DNA of 64,000 nucleotides, taken from the NCBI GenBank assembly GCA_021234155.1, contig JAJEKV010000012.1, positions 5,459,789-5,523,788 of the forward strand. Direction: 5' to 3'. This document shows positions 35,427-46,998 of the stretch, piece after piece. The DNA is from Isoetes taiwanensis (Eukaryota; Streptophyta; Lycopodiopsida; Isoetales; Isoetaceae). The position numbers and the translations under genes were made by a program. Below the pieces are notes generated by a model. It ran no database searches. It was not told where the DNA came from and worked only from the letters and a program-made list of their open reading frames with translations. How positions within the stretch are numbered: position 1 is the first letter of the stretch; every line of letters starts with the position of its first letter.

Positions 35427-37060
35427 ATGTCATTTCGAGGTTTCACTCACGAAGAACTTCTACGCCAAGCGGCGGCTCGCTGGGCGCCATCAACGGCCGT
35501 AGGCTGTTGGGGATATGTATGAGTGCGCCTATGACATTGAGGGTGGCCGTATCCACTCCGGCTCAATCGGCCCCTCCTACCCCTGGTGCTCATTCTCGGC
35601 CGGTCTCCCCAATGCAGTCGGCATTGTTCTCAACCTCAATCTCCATAGCATACCCCTGTTCAGCCCACGCCTCACTATTTCCAGACTCCTGACAGCACCT
35701 ATATCAATATCCCTTCAGGTCACACCCCTCTTCCGTCACAACCTTCTTCACCTCCTGGTGGGATGGGCTACCATCACGTGTCTTTTGGCCCTACCCACGC
35801 TCACGACTTTCAGTCCTCTCCATCTTTTCAGCATGCTCTTCCTGTTTACCAAACCACTGATCTCAAGCCTCATGAGGATGGCTCCCACGGGCCTTCCCCA
35901 CCCGATGCTGCTTTTGCTGGACCACATGTTTTTTCAGTTCCACCCCCTTGCTCTCAGTCTCAGACTGTTTCCCCTCTCTATGCTTCAACATATCCTCCAA
36001 CGAATCCACCAGTCTATGCGTCTGTTCTGCCTTCGTCTCCAACTCCTAATTTGAAGCTGACTTATCCAACTTTTGGCAACACTAAAGGCAAACCTTTGGA
36101 TCAGAGTGCTCAAGCTCATATGGAAGAATTCGAAGCCTTGGCCATTCTGAATAGTCATGCGCAACCACAACTCAAATTTCATATCTTTTCGACCACGCTC
36201 AGAGGCGCCCCTCATCAGTGGTTAATGGCCAACAAAAGTCACTGGAAACAGAGTTGGCAAGAAATGAAAACTGCCTTTTGTCTCATTACGGCACCACGGA
36301 CGATGATCAATTACTCCTCAAGCAACTCAATGACCTTCAGCAAGAACCCACGGAGTCAACCAGGGATTTTGCGGGCCGTCTTCACATTCTTGTCAGTAAA
36401 CTTCAGGAGTACCCCACGCAAAGCCAGATCCTCGTCTGGTTTTTGCAGGGCCTTCCTCCTGCCATTCGACTCATGACAGAATACCTACGTCCCAAGTCTT
36501 TGGAGCAGGCCATTGAATTGGTCAATCACTCGGTCAATGTTTCTTCTCGGGGTGTTGCTCTCCAGGAACTCCCTTTCATGCCCACCGTCATGGTTCCCCA
36601 AAATTCTGTTCAGCCTCAACAAGCAAATCCGCAACGCGCTCACATCTGGTGTACTATTTGTAAATATCAAGGTCATCTGGCAAATGAATGCAACTCCTCC
36701 AATGGACCTCCTCATTGTAAAAGATGCAATATGTGCAATCACGCCACCGAGGAATGCACTCGTTCTCATCCTACCCCTTTTCGGCAAAAGATGGTTTTTC
36801 AAGTCCAACCCCAACAGTCATATCCGCCTCAGCAATATCAAACTCAACAACCGCAGTAGTATCAATAAACGCAGCAATCTCAGCAAACACGGGGACAAGG
36901 CAACCATCCTCCCTTTGATCCTTCTAAAGCTCAATGTTATCATTGTCATGAATGGGGTCACACCACCACGGCGTGTCCCCAACTTCCTCAAGTTCAAGTT
37001 CAACTTCCAGGTTCAAATCAACCCGCCGGTGTCTCTCACCGTATCAGACACCAGGGTGGC
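35427..37060 (+). pseudogene. gag of element II
   Basis: Starts at ATG 35427 with MSFRGFTHEELLRQAAARW. After shifts the Gag core appears: QSAQAHMEEFEALAILNSHA, FSTTLRGAPHQWLMANKSHW (36100-36240), then the 36218 frame with LSHYGTTDDDQLLLKQLNDL, STRDFAGRLHILVSKLQEYP, MTEYLRPKSLEQAIELVNHS. Three zinc-knuckle-like motifs follow: CTICKYQGHLANEC, CKRCNMCNHATEEC and, after a TAG at 36857-36859, CYHCHEWGHTTTACP. A Q/P-rich linker separates the second and third. Gag forms the particle and binds RNA. Confidence 0.85.
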
Positions 37061-38590
37061 CAACGGTAAACAAGGCCCTCTCGCCCCTGTTTTTGAGAAA
37101 CCACCACGGCCGCCTCAACAACAGCGACCACAGCAAGTTGCATCTACCTCCAATCCTATGGATCAACAAGCTCAAGAGGAGATTTATCAGGCCCTTAACC
37201 CTCCCGTCCAGCAGTCTAACTGGGTTGGTCTCGTTGCGCGTCACACCCGGGCTTCATGCCCTTTGACTATCATTCCTCACGACACGCAACCCGCTTTTGC
37301 TGTGGACACCATCCCTCATGAGGATGACAAAAAAGTTCACTTTGCACCAGATCTTGACACACTCATGCCTCATGTCATGCCTAAGGTGAGACAAAGCATT
37401 CTGAAGCTCATGCAGGCTGCGGAAGGTCGCACATTGGCAAATGTTCATGCCACCACTCGAGCTCAGCAGCGTCAGGCAGAGTCGTCATCATCCACTGGTG
37501 CCCGCTCTCAGCCGTATCCAAATATTGCTGCTGAGGTAGAGCTTCTCAAAGAAGTTTCTGCTTCTTTACCCCAGACTCCAGCTCCACTGGACCCTGCGGA
37601 CCCCTTTTCACATGTTCCTTTGGAACTTCAAGAGGAACTCGCCAAGATCAAGATTCCTTTGAGCCTGGCCACTATTTTGAAACTCTGTCCGGCTCTTAAA
37701 GATCAGTTACCTCTTCCAACGGTTCTGGTAGGAGCTGTTGCGACCTCCACACCCACGGTGCATGCCATGGTGGGCAATCAGCAAGTCAATCATGTTCAAA
37801 TTGATGGTGGTAGTGCTGTCAATCTCATCACTGATAAGCTCCGAAAGCAATTGGGCATCAAACAATTGTATCGTGCTCCTTATGACATCAAGTTGGCCAA
37901 TGGCCATATCACGCGTCCTCAAGGTGTCACTCCTCTTCTCCATATCAGTATTGGCGATCTCAAATTCCCTTTGGAATTTGGAGTTTGGAAAGCCGGAGAG
38001 GATCCTGGTGATTATGAAATGCTCGTCGGCAAACCTTTTCTCCGACAGGCAAAGGGTATTCACTACTGGGCCACGGACCAACTTGTCATCACCGATGGCC
38101 ATCTCAATGCCACAATGGATCTGGAAACTGGCAAATTAATCTCTGTCGAGAATGCTGAACCCTCCATCTCTGACACTGACTCTGAAGAAGCACAAAATAT
38201 ATATCATGTTCAAGCTCCTCTAGCGGGTCTGCCTCTCTCATCTTACCCTGAGTCTGCTGATCCTTGGGGTGACATGACGCTCGATCAGGACCAGGCTGTC
38301 GCGGCTCTTTTGGACCCTTACCTGGCTTCCTGCAACCGCATTCAACGTCTTGATCATTTTTCTGACCAAATTCCTCCTTCAGAGACAGTTGATGTTCATG
38401 CTGTCATGAAGCAACCCTTGCTTGATGACGCTCAGCAGCCTCTTTTCTTCACCACGCAAAATGCCGCCCTCCCTGCCATGCTTCAGCCTCCCCTCGCCAT
38501 CGTGTTCGTGACACGGAGGTTGTTCCTCATATTCAAACTCCAGAGGTGGAAATCGCGGACATTGGAAACAATCAACCAGTCCGCTTAGCT
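37060..38590 (+). pseudogene. protease and linker region of element II
   Basis: Open in one frame to 38588. A long linker (KPPRPPQQQRPQQVAS; DKKVHFAPDLDTLMPHVMPK; YPNIAAEVELLKEVSASLP) precedes the retropepsin: VNHVQIDGGSAVNLITDKL near 37790-37840 with the catalytic Asp in IDGGS, then LLHISIGDLKFPLEFGVWK, MLVGKPFLRQAKGIHYWA. The frame keeps reading to EVEIADIG-like residues after a shift at about 38510, leading to RT. The DGGS active site is as in Tat/Athila proteases and differs from the usual D-[ST]-G. Confidence 0.85.
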
Positions 38591-39620
38591 GCTAAACTCC
38601 CACCGCCCTATAAAGCACGCTACTGCGGACGCCGCTCAAGAAATTCAAACATATTTTTGCTTGGAGCTACAAAGACCTTCGAGGTATCAAAAAGAATTGG
38701 GGAACTCACCATTCCTACCAAATCGATGCCGCACCAATCTAGCAACGATGCATGTGCTCAACCCAAATTACCGCGGACAGCGTCAAGGCTGAAATTGACA
38801 AACTCTTGGTCACCGGCCTCAATTATGAGGTCAAACATTCTGAATGGGTGAGCCCCATCGTCATTGCTCTCAAACACAATGGTAAGATCCGCGTTTGCGT
38901 GGATTACGTAAAACTCAATCAAGCCACGGAGCGTGATCACTTTCCGCTTCCCTTCCCCACCGGTGTTCTTGAAGAAGTTGCCGGTCATGAGATGTACTCT
39001 TTCATGGATGGTTTTCTAGGTACAATCAAATTTCTATCAAGCAAGAAGATCAACTCAAAACTACCTTCACCACCCCGTAAGCACTTTTGCCTACAAGGTG
39101 GTCCTTTTGGTTTGTCAAACTCTCCTTCAACCTTTCAACAAGATAATGCTCTCCTCGCCTTTCACGACTTTTATGAAGGATAAACCTTTTCTTCAGATCT
39201 TCCAAGATGATTTTTCTGCCTACTGACTCCATGGATGATCACTTGGACAAATTGAGCTTGTCTTTCAAAAATGTGATGAATCGCATTAGTCTCAATCCCG
39301 AAGTGCACTTTCGCGCCACCTCAGCGCGTTTTGTTGGGTCATGTGTGGTCGAAAGAAGGCATCACCACGGATCCCGCTAAAATCGGGCTTGTGTCCCGAA
39401 GCTCAAGCACCGCCTAATATCAAAGAGACACGCCCTTCCCTGGTAAGGTCAATTACTATTCCACCTTCATTCCCCGACTTGCGCCTATAGCTGACCCCAT
39501 TCATAAACTTACGGGTGATGAATCCACTTGGGCTTGGAATTCCTGCCGGAAGCCGCTTTTGGTTGAAGCCGCATTTACTCGTGCCCCGGCCCTTGTTCCT
39601 CCTCAATGGGACAGCCTTTC
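38546..39620 (+). pseudogene. reverse transcriptase of element II
   Basis: EIADIGNNQPVRLAAKLPPP, then KAEIDKLLVTGLNYEVKHSE, WVSPIVIALKHNGKIRVCVD and QATERDHFPLPFPTGVLEEV (38752 frame), HEMYSFMDGF, and GGPFGLSNSPSTFQQ, ending at 39183. The catalytic box IFQDDFSAY follows after a stop at 39181 (about 39198-39225), then LGKVNYYSTFIPRLAPIADP-like residues near 39445-39500. There are at least eight single-base indels relative to element I in 39.0-39.6 kb. Confidence 0.85.
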
Positions 39621-40072
39621 CACGCTCATGTAGATGTCTCTCGCTTTTGCCATTGGTGCTTTGTTCTCTCTCGGGCCTATGATGACACCGGATAAACCAA
39701 TCCGCTATGCCAGCCGCAAACTCAATCTGCTTGGGCAACTATTCTTACGCTACTTTGGGCGAAGCTTTGGGTTTAGTTTTCTCAGTCCAACGCTTCCGAC
39801 ATTATCCGTTAGGTAGCCGATTAAGTTCTTTGTTGACCATCAAGTTCTTCTTTATTTCATCAACAAAGCCACTTCCACGGGCCAATTGCTCGTTGGGTCC
39901 TTCTTTTCCGCAAGAGTTCGCCCTTTGAAATTGTCCATAAGGCGGGCAAGTCTCATGTGGTGCCCCGATTATCTTTCACGATCCACACGGATGATCCCTC
40001 CACGGTGTTTCGACGCCTTCCAGACGCCAATTGTTCCCCGGTCACGCCCACGCCACATTGGTTTCATAAAGT
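39600..40072 (+). pseudogene. RNase H of element II
   Basis: Pieces in three frames: HAHVDVSAFAIGALFS-like (39630), IRYASRKLN, SYATLGEALGLVFSVQRFRH, KFFVDHQVLLYFINKATST, and VPDYLSR near 39960. It follows the RNase H of element I (ALLYLINKTTST; PDYLSRIH). The domain stops at about 40072 where LINE-C is inserted. Confidence 0.75.
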
Positions 40073-41352
40073 GAGTGCACCTTAATAAATATGTTGTTCA
40101 ACTTTTGCTTTATGCGCATCGATGTGGTTCTTCTCTCTAGAACGTAAAAACAGGGCTAAAGAATTAATCGCATTGAGAGATGTTTTGTCGAGAAAAGGCA
40201 TGACGTTGAATAAAGAAAAGACAAAAGTCATGATAATAGGAAAGCTGCAGAATATCGCCTTTTATTTGAAGGGGAAGCTCTAGAACAGTGCATCAAGATA
40301 AATATTTGGGTGTTGAGTTCACTGGATAATTACAAATGGAATGTTTGGGGTAAGTAAGAGAATATCCGGGGATGAGAGCTTTATACAAAAGATCATGAGC
40401 ATATGGAAGAACATACATGTCCGTGAATGGTCTTTGAAGAAACTTATGTTTAAAATGTTAGTGCAGCCAGCTTATTCTATATGGTTGCCCAAGATGGGGA
40501 CCAGCTTGTCAAAGAAGAATTGGGCAAATATTGAACAAATACAAAAGATTCTTAATAGCAGAGCTTGGTGCCAAAGTACAAACACCATATGCGATGCTTC
40601 TTGTTGAGGGTGATTTCTTCCGCTAGAGGCGTAAGCACTATGTTTGACACTTGATATTTAAGAAGGATACAAAGTCTAGAAGATGATAGGCTACCCGATA
40701 TGCTCTAAGTGAATCAATGAAACACCAAAATGGCTGGTACACACAATTGAAGGAATGGTTGGAAAGATGGGCACTAAATATAGATGAGATACCAAAGAAC
40801 CTAATTGGGGATTCAGAGTTTACTTTCGGAAAAGGTGTTGAGCACAATATGGACGCCACCTTTGGCACCCAAATTGGGCTTCTATTATAACAAAGTCAAC
40901 CTCATGATGATGTATGTTGAACAGACTATCTTAATAGTCGATATCGCAAAAAAACGTAAGCTCATCTCCCAAGTCTTCACGCCCCATTCTTTGGAAATCG
41001 AAAGTACGACATGACTTGCCAAGGGAGTTGAGGTTTTGTCCTTGTTGCGCAGAAGCGGTGGTTGAGGATGAAGAACACGATTCCTTTGAATGCTCCAGTT
41101 TGAAGAAATACGGAGATCTATGGGATTTATGGGAATTTTTCTATGCTACTTACATTACCAGCAGCCCACTTAGGAGCTTACCTTCAAGCTTGGTGGAAAC
41201 ATCGTAAGATAATTTTAGAACTAAATGATGTTGCAGATAATCTTGAGGCAAATGGCCTCGTTTAGTGTTTCTTGCTACATGTATTTCTCTTGTCGCCTAA
41301 TGGACCTGAGGGTCTGAAATGGCGTGACAATAAATCAAATCAAAATCAAATA
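40073..41352 (+). mobile_element. LINE-C: 3' part of a different LINE family, inserted in element II
   Basis: Element I has continuous sequence here (20180-20230), so this 1.28 kb block is an insertion. It encodes an RT C-terminus (LSRKGMTLNKEKTKVMIIG; SLKKLMFKMLVQPAYSIW; WANIEQIQKILNS) and a zinc-binding end FCPCCAEAVVEDEEHDSFEC (41037-41096). The tail is CTGAAATGGCGTGACAATAA followed by TCAAATCAAAATCAAAT, that is AT-rich short repeats and not poly(A). It is unrelated to LINE-A and LINE-B in detail. The element II sequence resumes with CAGCAATATCTTCTCA. 5' truncated and frameshifted. Confidence 0.85.
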
Positions 41353-42600
41353 ACTTTCAGCAATATCTTCTCACTGGTGCTCTTCCTCCCGCCGATCCGG
41401 ACGCCTTCCCGTAAAAGCTTCGCTCCCCGCCACCGGCCGGGCCGAGAGGTCCGTGACTATACCATGGTTGCAGGCCATTTGTACAAACGCGGCAAAGACA
41501 TGGTCCTCCGTCGTTGTGTCCTCCCTCATGAGGTGCCCGATATTGTTCGACAAGCCCACGATGGGCTTGGTGGTGGTCATTTTAGTGGTGATGCCACGGC
41601 ACGCAAAATTCTCTTGGCAGGATACTTCTGGCCAACGCTCTTCAAAGATGCCCACGCTTATGCTCGCACGTGTGACGTCTGTCGGCGTGTGGGAAAGCCC
41701 ACGGCCCGTGACGCTCTTCCATTAACGCCGGTCGCCACGCCACATCCCTTCAGCAAATGGGGAATGGATTTTGTGGGGCCTATGGACCCACCGGCGCGGC
41801 ACACCCGTGCCCGCTATATTCTGGTCATCACGGATTATGCTACCAAATGGGCGGAAGCTTGTGCACTTCCAGACAACACTGCTGCCAGCACAGCCAAGGT
41901 TCTCTACACGCACATTATCACGCGTTTTGGTTGCCCCACGGAACTTGTTAGTGATCGTGGCGTGCATTTTGTAAATCATACCATCACGGAGCTGACGGAT
42001 TATCTTCACATCCAACACCGGAAGAGTACACCCTATTATCCTCAAGGAAATGGCTTGGCTGAAAGTACAAACAAAACTCTCATCACTATTCTCAAAAAAA
42101 TTTGTGACGCTTCTCGCACGGATTGGCAAGACAAGTTGCCTACTGTTCTTTGGGCTTACAACACTAGTTTCAAAATAGCTACTGGTCACACTCCTTTCAA
42201 ACTCGTTTATGGACAAGAAGCTCTCATGCCTTTTGAATATATTCTTCCGACTCTCCGTTTCCAACTTGCTATGGCACATAATCCATCCGCTGCACTCAAG
42301 GAAAGAGTTTATCAATTGGAACAGCTTGATGAACTTAGGCGAGATGCTTACATTCGTTCTTCTTCATGGACAACAGTCTGCAAAATCATTGCATGATAAA
42401 AGGCTTAAGACCAAAACATTCAAAGAAGGAGATTTGGTTCTTCTTTATGATTCTCGCTACAAAAATTTTCCGGCAAGTTAAAGTTCGATGGCTTGGTCCT
42501 TATCAAATTGTTCATGGTACAACCCAAAGATTTTCAAGTCGGGCAATTAGATGGCACTCCATTACCTACCTTGGTTAATGGCTTTCTCCTCAAACAATTT
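41353..42600 (+). CDS. integrase of element II
   Basis: The frame 41272-42396 is open through the whole zinc finger and catalytic core. Zinc finger: HDGLGGGH and CDVC (41560-41690). Core: D in GMDFVGPMDPP (41767), D in LVSDRGVHF (41953), E in GNGLAESTNKTL (42061), giving exactly D,D-35-E. After HTPFKLVYGQEALMPFEY the frame ends at 42396 and the C-terminal domain continues in another frame: EGDLVLLYDSRYKNFP (42440-42480) and VRWLGPYQIVHG. The enzyme joins element cDNA to the genome. The core is the best preserved part of element II, but the reading frame upstream is cut by LINE-C, so no functional Pol can be made. Confidence 0.9.
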
Positions 42601-43500
42601 CATACAAATGTAAAGTGAAAATCATCCACCGGTTGTAGTTCCAAACACGCACACAAATGATAGTGACTAAAACGCTGCATATTTATATTATAGAGGTGAA
42701 ATTTTTACAAAATGTGAGCAAAGGCCCATCTATTTCCGCTATGGGCGAGCCCTATTTAGAAGAAAACGAAGCAAACGCCCTATCTACAAAATCCTAAATT
42801 TTACCCCCCTACTCCGGTTGGGAGCAGAGGTGATGCGAGGATATGGTACCAGTTCCTCGCGCCGGGTCCCAAATAAGGTGAATCACCACCTCCATCCCGC
42901 TGGTGGGGGATCGGGGCACCGCCAGAGGTCCAAGCAAAATTCATCTTGCATGTTATCCACCCGTGCAGTTCGAGGGCATGGTGCACTTGTCGTGAAGTCC
43001 TCGGCAGCCAGATATACCGAAGCGCCATCGGTGTCTCAAATTTCACCCACTCGCTCGCCTTATATAGCCACCCGGACCTCCTCCTCGACGACGCGGACCA
43101 ATAAGCAATTTTGCCAACGGGTTGCAATGCAAGGTCGTTTCTAAATGGGGAATCTTTTCTCCCGCCGCATATCTAGCCATGGTACCTTCTCGACACCTTC
43201 GCTTTAATGATATCCCACTTCGAAGTTGCCAAGATTAAATGTCCTTTTCTTCTTTCACGCCCGGCCGGTAACATTAATAGGTGTCCTTTTCGCTAACCGT
43301 CCCATCAGATCATTCCCTTTGCCTCATCGCCACCGCTTCAATGCTTTTCTCCCTATACCGCTTAGCCAAAATTTTGCTCACTCACTTCTCCTCGTGATCT
43401 ATCGCCACCGCATCATCAATCTGTCTGCTCATCCTCATCATGCCCCTTCACAACATCCGTGGCGCTTCTAAAACCTTTTCGCTGGCTTTCCGCCTTCTCA
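42601..43500 (+). other. noncoding spacer of element II
   Basis: No conserved frame. It corresponds to 21441-22270 of element I and belongs to the element. Confidence 0.55.
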
Positions 43501-46390
43501 AGACCTTTCCTTTCAATCGCCCATGGCTGCACCTTAAATTTCCTATACTTCGCGGGTCTCAATCGCGAAGTTGCTGAACGCCAGATTTCTAATGAATTCT
43601 CACAAATGGAACTCCCCGCCCCAATCCTCACCAATTGAAGCAGCTTTGTTGCTCATATCACAACAGCCCGAAGGATATGCTACTGTGGGTCGATGGCACC
43701 ACCATCTTGCTAACTCAAAGACCTAATTTCTGAGGTATTCCATATTCCTTTGAAAAAAAACTTTCTTTATCTTGGGCTGCCTTACAGACATAGATGTCAC
43801 GAAGTTTGGCGCAGCTTCCTTATCAAGCCAACATGCATCGCCTTACAAACCTTGCAAAGTCCCATGACACTTTTGTCAAATTTCTCTCAAGAAATTGCTT
43901 GGGTATTCTATCAAGAACACCCATATCAATAAGCCGCTCTATAACATGGTGATCACAAAATGCATCCGCTTCCACTCACCATATTGATTGGCCCCAGCCT
44001 TTGTTCTACCGCCCTTCATGAAGTAGACCGCATCGTATTGCCCTCCTCTGCCTTTGAAGCCTCTCTGCGGGTGGCCATCTTCAAGCCCTCATCCGCCATT
44101 ATCTTCCCTGTTCCTAAGTCCCCTTCCATTTCTCATGCCTCCAACAAAGACTCTTCACATCCTCAAAACCAAAGATGCCGCACCTTCACGCCACACTTCT
44201 CCCTCGGTCATGTTCAACAACAGCCACGATGTTATCGCTTTTCTTCTTCCTCCAAGCCCTCCACTTCGCCATGTCTCGACGTCCCAAACGCTGCCATTAA
44301 CAGGGCCCCAGACCTCCACATCCTCGCCAGCTTTCTCAGACAATATCGCCAGAATGTTCAAGCTGGCTTTCAAGTTGCAAGAATCCTGTGGATGTTCTCA
44401 TGCATGGGGTTCAAGCCGCCTTTTGAGGCCTCTGACGCCGTTCACGAGACCTTCAAACCGCAAACACGCAATTCACACCTTGGAGGACAAACTTCAAGAA
44501 AAGCACGGTGGCTCTTTTACAGCCCGGTGAGGCTCTCAAGACCGCATTGTGATCAGCTTTCACCGCTTATGATCAACCGCCAGTCGCAGAATCGCCATTC
44601 AAGAATTACCGAGCAAGTCCGCATTAAGGATACTCTCTTGAGTAACAAGGAAAAGACGCTGCTAAGCTCGACACTCTACACCGAAGCCATAATTACAACA
44701 CTCAAGCCCATGACCTCCGTGCGCTGCGGATACTCGCGACGCCTCCTTAGAAGCTCTTCAACTTTTCCACGCCGACTCACCACCACGCTTCCAAGATCAG
44801 CTTACGGAGGCTAAGAAAACGTAAGATCATTGATGATGCGTAAATTGCCACGCTTCGACTCCATACTCCCGGGCAATCCTTTCACATGCCACGCTTCGTC
44901 GAACGGGTCCGCTGACAACACACGAATTTCTAGAAAAGGAACACCGGATCCGCGGACCTTGAACATCAGCTCTTCAAGAAGTTGTTCAACCCGGCCAAAG
45001 AAGCCCAAACTAAAATGAGGGATATATCGACATTGCTAACAACATTCCCGTGGACTTCTACTCCTTCTAGTTATCTCGACGATGTGGTGGCCCGACGGCA
45101 CCTTTTCCTTCTTAAGTGGTACGCGGCAAATGGCAAGGTTCATCAACGTACCCAAAGAAGGCGGATTTTCTACGATTTGGCCGATCTTCAGAGAAGATAA
45201 GGGTTTATTGTGTGCCCTCTTAGTCTTTGATCAACTCAGCTCTGAAGATCCGGATTTGGTCATCTTCCGAGTTGTTCAGCCCATGGCCTATGTTTTTCAT
45301 GACTTCTATCTGGCTGATATACATGATAAATTTCGAGATGAGGAGCATCGTGTTTTTTGAGGCAACTCCCATGCTGCTTGGTTGTTATCGCCCACTAACC
45401 AGTATTTCCAGGATCACGATCAGTCTCAGGCTTTTGAACAAATGTACATGCCTAAACTTGCTCAGCACTTACCTCTGTGGCAGGCTGAAACATTGGAGCA
45501 GGTACGGAGGAATTTAGCGCATCCTGAGGATCTTGAATTTGCACAAATTTATATGCAGCACTTGGGAGGCTTCAATCAATTGCGTGGTTTCCTCGAAAGC
45601 ACTTACTATCCCCACCTGTTAATCAATCCTCCACTCTCTCGCTTTCAGAGTGGGACCATTGGTGTCGCGGGTTTTGATCGATCTTGTTCGTGGAGTTCGT
45701 GGACATGGCTTCAAGAACCCACGCCTACGTGCATGGCTCCCTCTCCATATGCTTCCTTAGAAGTACCTCCACGCCGGTTTCTTTCTCAATGGCGCTTTCC
45801 CCTTTGGACGGCTGTCCCGAGGGCCACGCTGGGTCGACTACCAGATCTCGACGGATCTCCTGGGATCCCCGCTTTGTCGACGCCCGATTGGGAGGATGGT
45901 GCCACCTTGGACACTACTACAAATTGGATTTACATTGCAAATGAGCTGGTTGGCAAAACCCGCTGATGCTCTTCATGGCCTTGATACCTTCTTGCGTGCA
46001 CGCCGCCACCTCACTGCACTCTTCCATTCACCGGCCAAGCTGGAGTCGCGTCGCCTCCCGATGCATCCCGGTCAGCTCTTAAATCGGCAATTGCCCCATC
46101 TTTTACCGCAGAACCCAATGCTGGCCGGGCCTTTTTCGGCTCCGTGACCGCTTTCTCATGGAGTGCCGCCGTTCTCGCTGAGGCACATGCTGCCCCTGAA
46201 GATATGGTGCGCCTAAATTCTCATTGATGCGATCCCGCCTTTGTTTCAACACTCCGACGCTTCTTCAAACACGCCAGACCTCATTGGCGCTACTATATTG
46301 AAAGGTGCCTGCCCTCACTCCCTGAGGATCACTTTCAAATCAGCTGGTTTCCCTCCCGGAACACTTCCTCCTTTTCTTCACTCGAAAATG
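43500..46390 (+). pseudogene. post-integrase ORF of element II
   Basis: Fragmented over all three frames, yet collinear with elements I and III. N-terminal block near 43790-43930 (RLTNLAKSHDTFVKFL). A long E/K/Q/L-rich coiled-coil region to about 45000. Then the C-terminal domain: EDKGLLCALLVFDQLSSEDP and VQPMAYVFHDFYLADIHDKF (45195-45340), FAQIYMQHLGGFNQLRGFLE (45538-45598), PYASLEVPPRRFL (45745), SWDPRFVD (45865) and TTNWIYIANE (45915-45945). Each of these C-terminal blocks has a clear match in element III. In position it equals the env-like ORF of Athila, but I see no signal peptide or membrane segment. Function unknown. Confidence 0.7.
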
Positions 46391-46403
46391 TCGCTTGGTG
46401 GAG

Positions 46404-46993
46404 TGTTAGTCCCGTGGCCTCCCCGGTACGTGACTATTCATGCATACAACGGCCAAGTCAAGGCCAAGGATCTACAAATGCATCGGTCGGGCCAAAGGCC
46501 CAAAGAAAGACCAGCAACACCACGCAGCACAAAGCCCGCTCGCTACCAAGAGGCGACGCCATACAAGTGATGGTTCGTCACCCGCCCGCGTCAGCGCCGC
46601 CATGGATTCCGCACTTCAAGAGGCACCGCCAAAGATTCCTCAGAATCGCCTCCTTCCGTGAGTCGGCACCGAAATCAGTCCAGAGTGTCTATATTGCGCC
46701 AAAGGCCATTGTACTATATATATGAGTAGAGTTAGCACATGAGTTTTTAGATGAGTTTTGAGTCTTGTCTCACATCAGTTTTCTCTCGATTTCGAGAGCT
46801 CATGTATCTTCATTGACATCAAGGAAGTTGTTCTCATTATTGTGATCTCATTGTTCTCTTTTCGCTCGTTTCTTTTTTTTCTTGTTCTTTTCTTGCAAAT
46901 CCCACAAGCGATATAGCTCCCTGATTCTCCTATTAGATCCAAGGGTCCTCATAGAGGGCTGTCTTGCAGAGTTCCCAACCCGCACTCCAAACA
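46404..46993 (+). repeat. 3' LTR of element II
   Basis: 590 bp, TGTTAGTCCCGTGGCC to CTCCAAACA, followed by TTACA (46994-46998). The bases before it (GGTGGAG) are a poor polypurine tract compared with element III. Confidence 0.93.
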
Positions 46994-46998
46994 TTACA

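Larger units (their letters stand above)
34790..46993 (+). mobile_element. Element II: Athila-like Ty3/gypsy retrotransposon with both LTRs
   Basis: 12,204 bp, flanked by TTACA on both sides. Layout: 5' LTR (34790-35389), primer site, gag (35427-), protease, RT, RNase H, LINE-C insertion (about 40073-41352), integrase, noncoding spacer, post-integrase ORF, 3' LTR (46404-46993). Without LINE-C it is about 10.9 kb, in the Athila size range, though its LTRs (about 600 bp) are short for that group. The integrase frame is intact over its core, while the rest carries many single-base indels. It sits in LINE-B ORF2. Confidence 0.93.

Noticed and set aside
36513-37020. First third of the 691-codon frame ending at 38588
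   Set aside because: Out of frame here. The real gag frame is the one from 36218. Only the part after about 37060 is the protease frame.
43500-46390. Retroviral envelope gene in element II
   Set aside because: The position fits an Athila env-like ORF, but no signal peptide, cleavage site or membrane segment is visible. It is described only as a post-integrase ORF.
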